From: JAGXSE01 sp040757295
Lineage (GTDB): Bacteria > Bacillota > PH28-bin88
NCBI GenBank assembly: GCA_040757295.1
Contig: JBFLXH010000011.1
Location: 1-64,000 of the forward strand
Direction: 5' to 3'
Length of the DNA stretch: 64,000 bases
Below the pieces are notes generated by a model that ran no database searches, was not told the DNA's origin, and saw only the letters and a list, made by a program, of their open reading frames with translations. Position numbers and translations under genes: made by a program. This document shows positions 16,128 through 25,315 of this stretch, one piece after another. Each line of letters begins with the position of its first letter. The stretch's first letter is position 1.

Positions 16128-17180
16128 ATGTTAAGAATAAGGATTAATAAGCTAATTTTGGCCTTAGTAGCCGTCATGCTGTTGATGCTGTTGGCAGGCT
16201 GTGGGGCAAAACCAGCCGGCCAAAGTTCTGAGGTTAAAACCGAAAAACCCAAAACTGTTAACTTGACTCACATCACTGGGCCGATAGGTTCTGGATGGTA
16301 CCCCATGGCCGTCTTGTTTAATGATATCTGGATGGATAAAATCCCGGGGTTGAACCTGTCCGTACTGGAAGGCGGAGCAGTAGCCAACCTGCGAGAAGTT
16401 AATAAAGGAATAGATTCCCAGATTGGCTGGGGATTTGCGCCTGATTTTGTGGATGCTGTAAACGGCACCGGTCCCTTTGAGAAAGATGGAAAGTTGGAGA
16501 ACATGCGGATTCTAGGGGCCAATTATCCCGTCTGGTGGTATCTGGTTGTCCTGGAAAAAAGCAATTATAAAACCTTTGATGACATTGTAAACGGTGCGAA
16601 AACACTGCGGATTTCACCAGGTCCCACAGCGGGCGGTACCGGTCCCACGGTTTTGGACAGGTTGTTGCGGCCTTACGGAACCAGCTATGATCAATTAAAG
16701 GCTGCGGGTATGAAATCGTCCTATGTGAGCTATGCCGATGCGGCCAACATGTTAAAGGATAATTTGCTTGATGCTGTCATCCTTGGCGGGGCCCCTGCTG
16801 TGCCAGCCTTGTCTGAAGTTGATCGGACCATGCCCCTGAGGCCGATTCCGATTCCGCAAAATATTTTAAAGGCTGTATTGGATAAAGGCTATGGTTATTC
16901 CATTGACAAACCCTTGCCGGTAGGGACTTATAAAAACCAGACCGCCGAGGTGCCTGTTATTACTCAATACGGCATTTTGGTAGTGCATAAGAGCCTGGAG
17001 GATGATCTGGTTTATCAGCTTACCAAGCACCTGTGGGAAAACATGGAGCGAATTCGCAAGGATCAGCCGGTAAGGGGCAACATGATGGGGTTGGAAACCG
17101 CTCTGATGGGTGTCACTGATTTAAAGCATGTCCACCCGGGCGCCATGAAATATTACAAGGAAAAGGGCTTGGTTAAGTAA
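16128..17180 (+). CDS. TAXI-family TRAP transporter solute receptor 2 (lipoprotein)
   Basis: Second TAXI receptor of about 350 residues, partner of the permease at 17286. It has a signal with a poly-Leu core and the lipobox LLAGCG, and then TGPIGSGWYPMAVLFNDIW, equivalent to the TASTAGAWYVLGGG region of receptor 1. The C-terminal motif VHPGAMKYYKEKGL also matches. Apart from these motifs the two receptors differ strongly, so they probably bind different solutes. AGGAGG at 16115-16120 is better spaced to the ATG at 16128 than to the ATG at 16122. Downstream hairpins could raise receptor mRNA over permease mRNA. Confidence 0.9.
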   Translation: MLRIRINKLILALVAVMLLMLLAGCGAKPAGQSSEVKTEKPKTVNLTHITGPIGSGWYPMAVLFNDIWMDKIPGLNLSVLEGGAVANLREVNKGIDSQIGWGFAPDFVDAVNGTGPFEKDGKLENMRILGANYPVWWYLVVLEKSNYKTFDDIVNGAKTLRISPGPTAGGTGPTVLDRLLRPYGTSYDQLKAAGMKSSYVSYADAANMLKDNLLDAVILGGAPAVPALSEVDRTMPLRPIPIPQNILKAVLDKGYGYSIDKPLPVGTYKNQTAEVPVITQYGILVVHKSLEDDLVYQLTKHLWENMERIRKDQPVRGNMMGLETALMGVTDLKHVHPGAMKYYKEKGLVK

Positions 17181-17189
17181 TTGCCGGAC

Positions 17190-17244
17190 AACTGAAAACA
17201 GTTTTTTTTCGGGATAGCATGGAGATCTTGCCTCCATGCTATCC
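17190..17244 (+). terminator. Tandem hairpins between receptor and permease genes
   Basis: A short terminator-like hairpin (AACTG 17190-17194, CAGTT 17199-17203, then T run) is followed by a perfect 13-bp stem (GGATAGCATGGAG 17212-17224 with CTCCATGCTATCC 17232-17244, loop 7). The second has no T tract. Partial termination plus 3'-end protection would give more receptor than permease, as is common for binding-protein transporters. Confidence 0.6.
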
Positions 17245-17285
17245 TCTGCCACGGCATAATTTTTTTAACGTAAGGAGGGGTTGCC

Positions 17286-19256
17286 TTGAAAGGAAAGGAA
17301 ATCCGCCAATCGGGCCTGGTTGAAGATACTGAGATGCAGACTTCCCGCTCCCTGATCAGCAGGGCGCTTTATAACGAAGAGAAAATGAGCGTCTGGCTGA
17401 GAGCCGGAAGGGGTTTGATGGCTGTTCTGGCTATCGGGATTGCATTTTCGGCAATCTATGCGGCCAAGTTTGGCCCCCCGTTTCCGGCCTGGCAGTATCG
17501 CGCGTTGTTTGTCGGGCTAATGGCGATCCTGGCCTTTTACTATTACCCGTTTCGCAAGGGCAGGTTAAGCTATTTGATGGATGTGGTGCCCTTCTTGTTG
17601 GCTGTTGCCACAACTGCCTATATGTTTTTTCAGTATCCCAGCAGTGAGTTCAGAGGTGGAAACCCCAGCCAATGGGATTTGATTTTTGGCACAATCCTGA
17701 TCTTTCTGATCATCGAAGGGTGCCGCCGCAGCAACGGCTGGCCCATGGCATTGGTGGCGGGGTTTTTTGTGTGCTATATCTTTATCGGTCCTTACCTGCC
17801 TGGGCTGTTAGGCCACCGGGGATTTCGTTTTGTCAAGATGGTGGATTATATGTTTCTGTCAACCATGGGGATCTTCTCTGAGCTTGTTAATATTGGCGCC
17901 ACCATCCTGCTCTTGTTTATCTTGTTTGGGTCCTTCCTGGTTAAATCAGGCATAGGGCAATTCTTTATCAACCTTGCCTGTTCCTTAATGGGTCGTCTGC
18001 CGGGGGGGCCTGCGCTGGTGGCGGTGTTGTCCAGCGCTATGATGGGAACCGTTACCGGAAATGGTGCGGCCAACGTCACCATTACCGGCTCATTCACTAT
18101 CCCCCTAATGAAGAAAGTGGGTTATCGCAAAGAATTCGCCGGTGCTGTAGAGGCTGTTGCATCCCAGGGCGGCCAAATCATGCCCCCCATTATGGGTGCC
18201 AGCGCCTTTATCATGGCCGACTATATAGGGGTGCCTTATATTAGAATTGCTGCCATGGCATTAATACCGGCAATCCTGTACTTTTTAACAGCGGGGATTG
18301 TTATTTACCTGGAAGCGCTGAAGTCCGGGCTGCATGGCATGCAGTCCCACGAGATACCTCGCCTGGGGACGGTGATGCTAAGAGGCTGGTACATGTTGAC
18401 ACCCTTGATCTTGATAGTGGCTCTTTTGATTTTTGGCTACAGCCCAATGCTGGCAGGTTTCTGGGCTATTGTTTCTTGTGTGGTTTTAAGTTGGTTTAAT
18501 TTCAGCAACAGGATCAATTTCTTGGGTATTCTGGAAACTTTGGAAAACGGAGCTAAAAGCGCGGTGTCTGTCATTATGGCAGTTTCTGCGGCCGGAATAA
18601 TAGTAGGATCGGTGATTATGACAGGGCTGGGCATTCGTTTCTCCCGTCTGGCAATTGAACTTTCAGGCGGTGAGTTGGTACCCCTGTTGATCCTGGTGAT
18701 GATTGCTTCGATTATTCTTGGAATGGGAATGCCAACTGTTTCAGCCTATGTCATATTGGCCATGTTGGCAGCCCCGGCTTTAGTAAAATTGGATGTGCCT
18801 GTTATTGCGGCCCACCTGTATGTGTTCTATTTCGGGATTATTTCCGGTATTACCCCTCCTGTGGCAATTACAGCTTATATTGCAGCCGGGATTGCGGGGG
18901 GCGATGCAACCAAAACAGCTTGGGAAGCCACCAGGATCGGGGTGGCCGGGTTTATTGTTCCCTATATGTTTATTTTCAACAATGAGCTCTTGTTGCAGGG
19001 CGCTGCACCGGAAATTATCCAGGTTGCTATTACCTCTTTGATTGGCATCACCTGTTTTGCTATTGCCATTCAGGGATGGTTATTGAGGTCGGCCAATATA
19101 GTGCAAAGGCTGATCATGTTTGTAGTAGCTGTTTTGATGATCAATCGCGGGACGGTGACAGACATTATCGGAGCAGTTCTGGTTGCTGCTACCATCATCT
19201 GGCAGCTGATCCAGAAGAGAAACGCTGCTCCGGTCAGCGGGAAAGCGACCGGCTAG
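17286..19256 (+). CDS. TRAP transporter fused permease, TAXI system 2
   Basis: Fused 4TM/12TM TRAP permease of 656 residues for the receptor at 16128. It shares the core motifs of the permease at 2021: MMGTVTGNGAANVTITGSFT, GGQIMPPIMGASAFIMAD and GIISGITPPVAITAYIAAG. It has a longer cytoplasmic N-terminus (about 45 residues) than permease 1. TTG start at 17286 after AAGGAGGGG. The next gene, an SDR, starts 31 bp downstream and may be in the same transcript. No DUF1850 gene accompanies this system. Confidence 0.9.
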   Translation: MKGKEIRQSGLVEDTEMQTSRSLISRALYNEEKMSVWLRAGRGLMAVLAIGIAFSAIYAAKFGPPFPAWQYRALFVGLMAILAFYYYPFRKGRLSYLMDVVPFLLAVATTAYMFFQYPSSEFRGGNPSQWDLIFGTILIFLIIEGCRRSNGWPMALVAGFFVCYIFIGPYLPGLLGHRGFRFVKMVDYMFLSTMGIFSELVNIGATILLLFILFGSFLVKSGIGQFFINLACSLMGRLPGGPALVAVLSSAMMGTVTGNGAANVTITGSFTIPLMKKVGYRKEFAGAVEAVASQGGQIMPPIMGASAFIMADYIGVPYIRIAAMALIPAILYFLTAGIVIYLEALKSGLHGMQSHEIPRLGTVMLRGWYMLTPLILIVALLIFGYSPMLAGFWAIVSCVVLSWFNFSNRINFLGILETLENGAKSAVSVIMAVSAAGIIVGSVIMTGLGIRFSRLAIELSGGELVPLLILVMIASIILGMGMPTVSAYVILAMLAAPALVKLDVPVIAAHLYVFYFGIISGITPPVAITAYIAAGIAGGDATKTAWEATRIGVAGFIVPYMFIFNNELLLQGAAPEIIQVAITSLIGITCFAIAIQGWLLRSANIVQRLIMFVVAVLMINRGTVTDIIGAVLVAATIIWQLIQKRNAAPVSGKATG

Positions 19257-19287
19257 GGCTAAATCGCCAAGGAAAGGAGAGAGTTCA

Positions 19288-20043
19288 TTGGGATTTCCCG
19301 GTTCAGATCTGAAAGGAAAAACCGCCCTGGTAACAGGCGGCAGCAAGGGCATCGGTTACGGCATGGCCAGGGCCCTGGCAGAGGTAGGGGTTAATGTGGT
19401 GGTGACTAGCCGCAACCTAGCCGAAGGAGCAAAGGTAGCTGGCGAGTTTGCTGCTCTGGGCATTCGTGCCGGAGCCCGCCAGGCCGATGTGACCAAAAAA
19501 GCAGAGGTGGAGGCAATGGTGGCCTCGGTTTCGAATGAATATGGGAGGATAGATATCCTGGTCAATAATGCTGGTATGAATATTCGAAAACCACTACTGG
19601 ACTTGGCTGAAGAGGAATGGGATCAGGTGATCAATACCAATCTGAAAGGACTTTTCCTGGTAGGCCAGTCGGTTGGCCGGGTAATGGTCCGGCAAAAAAG
19701 AGGAAAGATTATCAACATTGCCTCCGTGGCCGGGGTTAAGGGAAGAGCCCTTTTGGGGCCGTACTGTGCCAGTAAGGGTGGGGTAATCCAGTTAACTAAG
19801 GTGATGGCCCTGGAGTGGGTGGATCAGAATATCCAGGTCAATGCCATTGCTCCAACCTATTTTGAAACCCCGATGACCGCTGATTTTTTAAAAGAAAAAA
19901 AAGAAGAAATTCTCCGGCGAATACCTATGGGTAGGCTTGGCACAGATCAGGATCTGGCCGGGATAGTAGTATTCCTGGCATCAGAAGCTTCAGACTTTAT
20001 CACCGGACAGACTGTTTTTGTTGACGGAGGGTCTACGGCTTAG
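19288..20043 (+). CDS. Short-chain dehydrogenase/reductase (SDR, FabG-like)
   Basis: NAD(P)-dependent oxidoreductase of 251 residues with the classical SDR motifs: GGSKGIGYGMA cofactor site, NNAGMN, an active-site Ser in IASVAG and the YxxxK pair in YCASKGG; the C-terminus ends GQTVFVDGG. It resembles gluconate 5-dehydrogenase and 3-oxoacyl reductase types. TTG start at 19288 with AAAGGAGAG upstream. Being next to TRAP system 2, it could oxidise a hydroxy acid that the transporter brings in, but this is inference from context only. Confidence 0.88.
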   Translation: MGFPGSDLKGKTALVTGGSKGIGYGMARALAEVGVNVVVTSRNLAEGAKVAGEFAALGIRAGARQADVTKKAEVEAMVASVSNEYGRIDILVNNAGMNIRKPLLDLAEEEWDQVINTNLKGLFLVGQSVGRVMVRQKRGKIINIASVAGVKGRALLGPYCASKGGVIQLTKVMALEWVDQNIQVNAIAPTYFETPMTADFLKEKKEEILRRIPMGRLGTDQDLAGIVVFLASEASDFITGQTVFVDGGSTA

Positions 20044-20252
20044 AGCATGACTGGGCCCACGGAAACCTAAGAAATTTCATGGCGTGCAGGGGGAACGGAT
20101 TATGGGCCGATGTTTTTTGCCCTATAGCGGGCACGGTTTCTCTGGTCTTCCTTTTCTGGTGTTGAAGCCGAAAAACAGCCAGCCCCGATTTCCGATGAAC
20201 TTGGGAGGTAAGCCAGCCGGTTGCCGTCTTGACAGGAGGGCAAAAAGATTTG

Positions 20253-20387
20253 ATGAGGAAAGTTTTGCAAAGGATAGGCATAACTCTTGATGACCTAGAT
20301 TTTATTGAGATGAACGAGGCCTTTGCTACTATTTCCAACATTCATAAAATAAAAAATTTTTTAAAACAAAGGCATTTTCTGGCATAA
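20253..20387 (+). pseudogene. Thiolase C-terminal-domain fragment
   Basis: A 44-codon frame reads MRKVLQRIGITLDDLDFIEM and then NEAFATIS before degenerating into Lys/Phe-rich sequence. The first 30 codons match the thiolase segment around LNEAFA; compare the intact thiolase at 6944, where RKVLGKTGLANADIDLIEL precedes NEAFA. The active-site Cys regions are absent. The remainder of gap 20044-20458 has no recognisable gene; TGGCATAAAAGTTGAA at 20380-20395 is a poor sigma-54-like match. Confidence 0.7.
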
Positions 20388-20458
20388 AAGTTGAATTTAG
20401 GAAGCAACAGGAATGGTCATGCCGGATTTTCAATACTGGGTTATTAGGGGGAAGGCCC

Positions 20459-22573
20459 ATGTTTACCAGGATCAAGGACGTGATGACCAGGACCTCGACC
20501 TGTCTGCAGGTACGGCATACCCTGAAAGACGTTTTGAAAATTCTTGCGGACAAGGGTATTGAGGGATTGCCGGTACAGGATGAATACGGTCAGATGCTGG
20601 GAATAGTTACCAAGGAATCCCTTTTGGATACCATGCTGGATACGGAACAGATTACAGAAAACCTCTTAGCCTGGCAATTTGCAAAACCAATAGCAGCTTA
20701 CCTTGAAGAAGACGCCTATGTTAAGGATGTGTGGAACCTGGCTGGTGTCGTTTTTCCGGTGTTTGATAAAACAGGGCGTTTTACCGGAGTAATAAGTGAA
20801 AAACAGCTAAAAACAACTTATTGCCGCCTGTCAGAATACCGGGTTCAAGAACTGGATGCAGTTTTTAACTCGGCGCACAATGGGATAGTTGCCATTGATG
20901 CCCAGGGCTTTATTACTTCCTTTAACCCGGCGGCTGAGCGGCTGTCCAAGCGCAGCCGGGAGGAAGCCATTGGCAAGTTTCTTACAGAGGTGGTTGCCCC
21001 AACCGGATTGCTGGAGGTTGTGCGGACGGGGCAGCCGCAATTTGCCAAGAAGTACCAGGTAGGCAGGCGCAAATATATTACCAACAGAACCCCAATTATT
21101 CAGGACGGGCATATTACGGGGGCGGTTGGAGTATTTCAGGATGTTTCCGAGATGGAGGAGATTTATGAAGAACTAAGCCTGGTTAAGGAGCTTAATAAGG
21201 AATTGGAGACGGTGGTGGAGTCCTCATATGACGGGATAGTTGTTACCGACAGCCAAGGGAAAATCCTTCGCGCCAACCGGGCTTTTGGCCGGATTATCGG
21301 GGCGCGGGCTGATGTGATTGGGCTGCGGCTGCAGGAGGTGGTCGAAAGTGAAGTCTCTGGGGTTTCCTTGGTTGAAATGGTGCTGCAGCAGATGGGGACA
21401 GTGAGCATTGTCTATAATAACCAAACACCCCAAAAGAGCCTGATTTTCACTGCCAACCCAGTACTGAATGAGACCAACCAGGTTGTCAGAATTGTGATAA
21501 ATGTAAGGGATATTGGTGAATTAAACAAGGTTAAGCAGCAATTGGAAAAAACCTGTGAGCTGTCCAAAAGATATAAGTCTGAGCTAGAGGAGCTGCGGCT
21601 GCAGCTAATGAGGCAAGAGGGAATTGTTGCCCATTCAACGGGGATGAAAAAAGTATTGGAGCTTGCTTTGCGGGTAGCCCAGGTAGATTCTACTGTGCTT
21701 ATCCTGGGCGAGTCAGGTGTTGGCAAGGAAATTGTAGCCAAGATAATTCATAGTAACAGCCTGCGGCGGCAGGAACCATTTATTAAGATAAACTGCGGCG
21801 CCATTCCTGAAACCCTTCTGGAGTCAGAACTTTTTGGATATGAGGCAGGGGCGTTTACCGGGGCAAGCCGAACCGGCAAGGCCGGCCTGTTTGAACTCGC
21901 CAATAATGGAACTCTGTTCCTCGATGAAATTGGAGACCTGCCGGCATCCCTCCAGGCGAAATTGCTTCGAGCGCTGCAGGATAAGGAACTGGTTCGCCTG
22001 GGGGGAGCAAAACCCCGTTCCATAAACGTCCATATTGTAGCTGCTACTAACCAAAATCTGTTGGAAAAAGTGCGCCAGGGTCAATTCCGGGAGGACTTGT
22101 ACTTTCGTTTAAATGTGGTTCCCATCCATATTCCCCCTTTAAGGGAAAGAAGAGAAGACATTATCCCCCTCTTGTTTTATTTCAGGGATAGGTTCAGTGA
22201 AAAGTTTAAGCAAGCAAAAGATTTTTCGCCAAAAGCCCTGGAATTGCTGGTGAATTACGATTGGCCCGGAAATGTGCGGGAGTTGGAGAATGTTGTGGAA
22301 CGGTTATTTGTGACCAACCCAGGAGAATTGATAACTGATGAGGCTCTTAACCGACACCTGGTGCATGAAGTGATTAGAATTGAGCAAGTGATCACTGTCA
22401 GCGGCCTTGTCCCCCTGAAGAAGGCTGTAGAAGAAGTTGAGCGGCAACTCTTAGAAAAGGCTTTGCAGAGCTGCGATACAACCTACAAGGTAGCAGAACT
22501 GCTCAATGTAAACCAATCAACTGTGGTTCGGAAGCTAAATAAATACAAAACTTTTTCCCGCAGGTGGGAGTAA
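20459..22573 (+). CDS. Sigma-54-dependent activator with CBS pair and two PAS domains
   Basis: Enhancer-binding protein of 704 residues that remodels sigma-54 RNA polymerase. Domains in order are a CBS pair (about 1-120, starting IKDVMTRTSTCLQ), PAS 1 (about 130-230), PAS 2 (about 250-350), a coiled linker (355-385), and the AAA+ domain with Walker A GESGVGKE (417-424), GAFTGA (464-469) and Walker B LFLDE (486-490). A C-terminal Fis-type helix-turn-helix ends it. The CBS pair suggests sensing of a nucleotide or CoA-type ligand; PAS domains may sense a metabolite or redox state. There is no receiver domain. It most likely controls the surrounding catabolic genes, with a candidate -24/-12 site at 12500. 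Confidence 0.92.
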   Translation: MFTRIKDVMTRTSTCLQVRHTLKDVLKILADKGIEGLPVQDEYGQMLGIVTKESLLDTMLDTEQITENLLAWQFAKPIAAYLEEDAYVKDVWNLAGVVFPVFDKTGRFTGVISEKQLKTTYCRLSEYRVQELDAVFNSAHNGIVAIDAQGFITSFNPAAERLSKRSREEAIGKFLTEVVAPTGLLEVVRTGQPQFAKKYQVGRRKYITNRTPIIQDGHITGAVGVFQDVSEMEEIYEELSLVKELNKELETVVESSYDGIVVTDSQGKILRANRAFGRIIGARADVIGLRLQEVVESEVSGVSLVEMVLQQMGTVSIVYNNQTPQKSLIFTANPVLNETNQVVRIVINVRDIGELNKVKQQLEKTCELSKRYKSELEELRLQLMRQEGIVAHSTGMKKVLELALRVAQVDSTVLILGESGVGKEIVAKIIHSNSLRRQEPFIKINCGAIPETLLESELFGYEAGAFTGASRTGKAGLFELANNGTLFLDEIGDLPASLQAKLLRALQDKELVRLGGAKPRSINVHIVAATNQNLLEKVRQGQFREDLYFRLNVVPIHIPPLRERREDIIPLLFYFRDRFSEKFKQAKDFSPKALELLVNYDWPGNVRELENVVERLFVTNPGELITDEALNRHLVHEVIRIEQVITVSGLVPLKKAVEEVERQLLEKALQSCDTTYKVAELLNVNQSTVVRKLNKYKTFSRRWE

Positions 22574-22610
22574 TATTGCCTGTAACGTCGAGGAAATTGT
22601 AGGAGGTAAC

Positions 22611-24770
22611 ATGAGAAAAGCGTACGAATTCTCTGCCCTGAATCCCCTTTTTACGCCAAGGGCGATTGCTGTGATTGGGGCTTCAGCGGATACTTCCAAA
22701 AGCAGCGCAAGGGTGTTGATTAACCTGCAAAAATGCAGGTATCAAGGAAGTATCTATCCAGTAAACCCAAATTACCAGGAAATTTTCGGCTTAAAGTGTT
22801 ATCCTTCTTTAATGGCGGTGCCTGAGCCGGTGGATGTTGCGCTCATTGCCCTGTCTCCCCAAAAAGTCCTGTCTTGCCTGGAAGCATGTGAAAAAAAGGG
22901 GGTTAAATTTTTGCTAATCTTTAGCTCAGGTTTCGCTGAGCATGGGCAAGAAGGAAGGCAAAGACAGCAGGCTTTGCGGGAATTCGCCCGCCGGACAGGT
23001 ATAAGGGTTTGCGGCCCAAATTCTGCCGGACTGATTAACATAAAAGAAAGATTGGGCTATTCCTTTTCTCCCCAGTTTAACCCCGGAAGCTTCCAGCCGG
23101 GGGGGATCGCCTTAATCACCCAAGGGGGCGGTGTGGGCAGAGCTATTCTGGATGCCCAAGAGAGAGGAGTTGGATTTAACTATTGGATATGCTCTGGAAA
23201 CGAGGCCGATTTGGAACTAGCTGATTTCGTTAATTATTGTTTGGAAGATCCAAATACGGACGTAATTTTAGCGGTAATCCAGACCTTGCGGGACGGACGC
23301 AAGTTTGCGGCTATTGCGGAAAAAGCTCTGGAAAAAAAGAAGCCCCTTGTAGTATTGAAACTTGGAAAATCTCCGGCGGGAAGGAAGGCTGCCATGGCCC
23401 ACATGGGGTCCTCCGCAGGCTGTGAGCAAGTTTATGACGCCATGTTTCGCCAGAAAAAAGTTGTCCGGGTGGACGACTTGGACCAGCTGCTGGGCGTTGG
23501 AACCATGTTTGGGCGGTATAAAAATGCTTCAGGTAAAAGAATTGGAATTTTCTCTTTTTCAGGCAGTATAGGAGTATTGTTGGCCGATATGTGCGGTTTC
23601 TACCATCTTTGCCTCCCTCCTTTATCAGGTCGTACAAAAGAAAAGTTATCTCTTTTAAGGCCACCTCTCAAAAATGCAGCCAATCCCCTCGATATAACTA
23701 CGGCGGTTTATGACTATCCGGAACTATTTTCCCAGGCTCTGGAGGTGTTTGTTGACGACCCCAATATTGATGTGGTTATTCTGCCTTTCCCATTTAAACT
23801 CGGAGAAATTAATGAAAAAATGGCGACCAGTTTAATTAGAGTCGCTTCCCAGAGCTCAAAACCCATTATACCGGTATGGTTGTCAAAGGGAATAATCCGG
23901 GAGCGAGGCTACGAACTCCTGGCAGAAAGCGGCCTGCCTCTTTTTTATGGTGCTACGCAATGCCTGGCAACTATGCGAGCTTATTTGGAATATGGCTTGG
24001 AGGAAGGGGAGTTGGCGAATAACCCAACTCCAGCAGACTATTCTCCCGAGAACAATCAATGTGCTTTACTGCCGGAAGCAGAAGAAGGGAAACTGGCAGA
24101 GTGGGAAACTAGGAAGCTATTGGAATCCTATAATATTCCTTTGGCGGAATGGTCCTTAGCCAGCTCTTTGCCAGAAGCAGCGGCTGTTTCGGCAGTTTTA
24201 GGCTATCCGGTATTGATGAAACCCAATCGTTCTTACAAACGGTCTGGCGAAAAGGGGTTTCAAGCTATGGCCTTCATAGGTGCGGAAGAAGAGTTGCCTG
24301 CCACCTATCAGCAAATGTGCCAAGCACAGGCCGAAGGGCATCCCCTTTCGGTAATCATCCAGAAGATGGAACATGGGAGGAATGAAATAATTATCAGGTT
24401 GTTTCAAGACTCTCAATTCGGCTCAATAATTGGGCTTGCACTAAAGGAAAGCAACCGGATAAGAGCTCTTTCTTGCAGAATTGCTCCGGTTACCACAAAA
24501 GAAGCGGAATCCTGGCTGTTGGAAAATCAAGATCTGGTTAGTTTGATTGATCCGGCGCATAGGTGCGTCAGCCTGCAATCTCTGGTGCAAATACTTGTGA
24601 AATTGTCAAATTTGGCCCATAACTGGGAACACCCCGGCATGCACCTGCAGCTTCTGGTCAGAGATTCCACCCGCAGTGCCTCTTTTCAAGTCTTTGATAT
24701 CAGCGATATCAGCGGTTTTGGAGAGCCTGATGAGGCTTTCGGGCCAGGAAATTCGAAAGTTGTTGGCTAA
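22611..24770 (+). CDS. Acyl-CoA synthetase (NDP-forming)-like paralogue with degenerate ATP-grasp part
   Basis: The 719-residue product aligns in layout with the synthetase at 8157. The CoA-binding (AIAVIGAS) and ligase domains are kept, including His264 in MAHMGSSAG. The beta-like C-terminal region has lost the family motifs: SPQIMHKTE of the paralogue is NRSYKRSGE, removing the His, FGLGGIFVE is not recognisable, and the closing ELDINPL motif is replaced. It may therefore not make ATP, and could act as a regulatory CoA-ester binder, need another beta partner, or be decaying. ATG start after AGGAGG, 37 bp behind the sigma-54 activator gene, so probably co-transcribed with it. Confidence 0.8.
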   Translation: MRKAYEFSALNPLFTPRAIAVIGASADTSKSSARVLINLQKCRYQGSIYPVNPNYQEIFGLKCYPSLMAVPEPVDVALIALSPQKVLSCLEACEKKGVKFLLIFSSGFAEHGQEGRQRQQALREFARRTGIRVCGPNSAGLINIKERLGYSFSPQFNPGSFQPGGIALITQGGGVGRAILDAQERGVGFNYWICSGNEADLELADFVNYCLEDPNTDVILAVIQTLRDGRKFAAIAEKALEKKKPLVVLKLGKSPAGRKAAMAHMGSSAGCEQVYDAMFRQKKVVRVDDLDQLLGVGTMFGRYKNASGKRIGIFSFSGSIGVLLADMCGFYHLCLPPLSGRTKEKLSLLRPPLKNAANPLDITTAVYDYPELFSQALEVFVDDPNIDVVILPFPFKLGEINEKMATSLIRVASQSSKPIIPVWLSKGIIRERGYELLAESGLPLFYGATQCLATMRAYLEYGLEEGELANNPTPADYSPENNQCALLPEAEEGKLAEWETRKLLESYNIPLAEWSLASSLPEAAAVSAVLGYPVLMKPNRSYKRSGEKGFQAMAFIGAEEELPATYQQMCQAQAEGHPLSVIIQKMEHGRNEIIIRLFQDSQFGSIIGLALKESNRIRALSCRIAPVTTKEAESWLLENQDLVSLIDPAHRCVSLQSLVQILVKLSNLAHNWEHPGMHLQLLVRDSTRSASFQVFDISDISGFGEPDEAFGPGNSKVVG

Positions 24771-24822
24771 AAAAGCATTCCTGCTTTTTCATGCCAAAGC
24801 AATCAGGAAAATAGGGGGACTT

Positions 24823-24855
24823 CTTAGGCCTTGGTATTTTGAACCAAGGCCTAAG
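24823..24855. terminator. Perfect 13-bp hairpin after the acyl-CoA synthetase paralogue
   Basis: CTTAGGCCTTGGT (24823-24835) pairs perfectly with ACCAAGGCCTAAG (24843-24855), loop 7. It lacks a T run, so it may be an mRNA-end hairpin rather than a classical terminator. Confidence 0.5.
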
Positions 24856-24908
24856 TATTGTGTTGCTTGCTCTGCGAAATTTGCACAACCAGCACAGAAG
24901 TAATCGGT

Positions 24909-24946
24909 AAAAAACATATTTTCATAAGAAGGCGAATATGTTTTTT
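24909..24946. terminator. Bidirectional terminator-like hairpin before yabP
   Basis: AAAAAACATATT (24909-24920) pairs with AATATGTTTTTT (24935-24946). The A and T tracts make it read as a terminator on either strand. It separates the catabolic island from the sporulation block. Confidence 0.6.
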
Positions 24947-25023
24947 AGAGCAGCGGTATGATGTCAAGCAGCTAATTGGAAATTTTTTTAGGAATTCGCT
25001 GCTAATAAAGGGGGGGGAGGACC

Positions 25024-25305
25024 ATGAATGAGCAAAAGGGCGGCCATCAACTGCAACTGGTACAGCGGGAAAATCTAACGGTAACAGGTGTTACTCACCT
25101 GGAAAACTTTGACGACCGGGAAATTTTGCTGGATACCACCTGTGGTACTCTTACTCTCAAGGGAGAAGGGCTAAATATCACCCATTTGGATGTGGAACGG
25201 GGGAATTTGCAGGTAGCTGGTTTAGTCACCAGTATGGTTTACAGTGAACAAGGGATCAGGGGCCGCTCCCGGCGGGGGAACCTTTGGCAGCGTTTGTTAA
25301 AGTAG
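25024..25305 (+). CDS. yabP: Sporulation protein YabP
   Basis: Spore coat/cortex-associated protein of 93 residues, in the YabP/YqfC family. The product is a compact beta-rich domain with ENFDDREILLDTTCGTLTLKG and ending in an Arg-rich tail, as usual for the family. In Bacillus and many Clostridia yabP and yabQ form a mother-cell-expressed operon needed for normal spore formation; here yabQ starts 10 bp after the stop. AAAGGGGGGGGAGG precedes the ATG. No sigma-E promoter could be assigned with confidence in 24947-25023. Confidence 0.92.
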   Translation: MNEQKGGHQLQLVQRENLTVTGVTHLENFDDREILLDTTCGTLTLKGEGLNITHLDVERGNLQVAGLVTSMVYSEQGIRGRSRRGNLWQRLLK

Positions 25306-25315
25306 GGCGTACGAG

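Noticed and set aside
20380..20395. Second sigma-54 promoter upstream of the activator gene
   Set aside because: TGGCATAAAAGTTGAA has the right spacing but GA instead of the nearly invariant GC in the -12 box.
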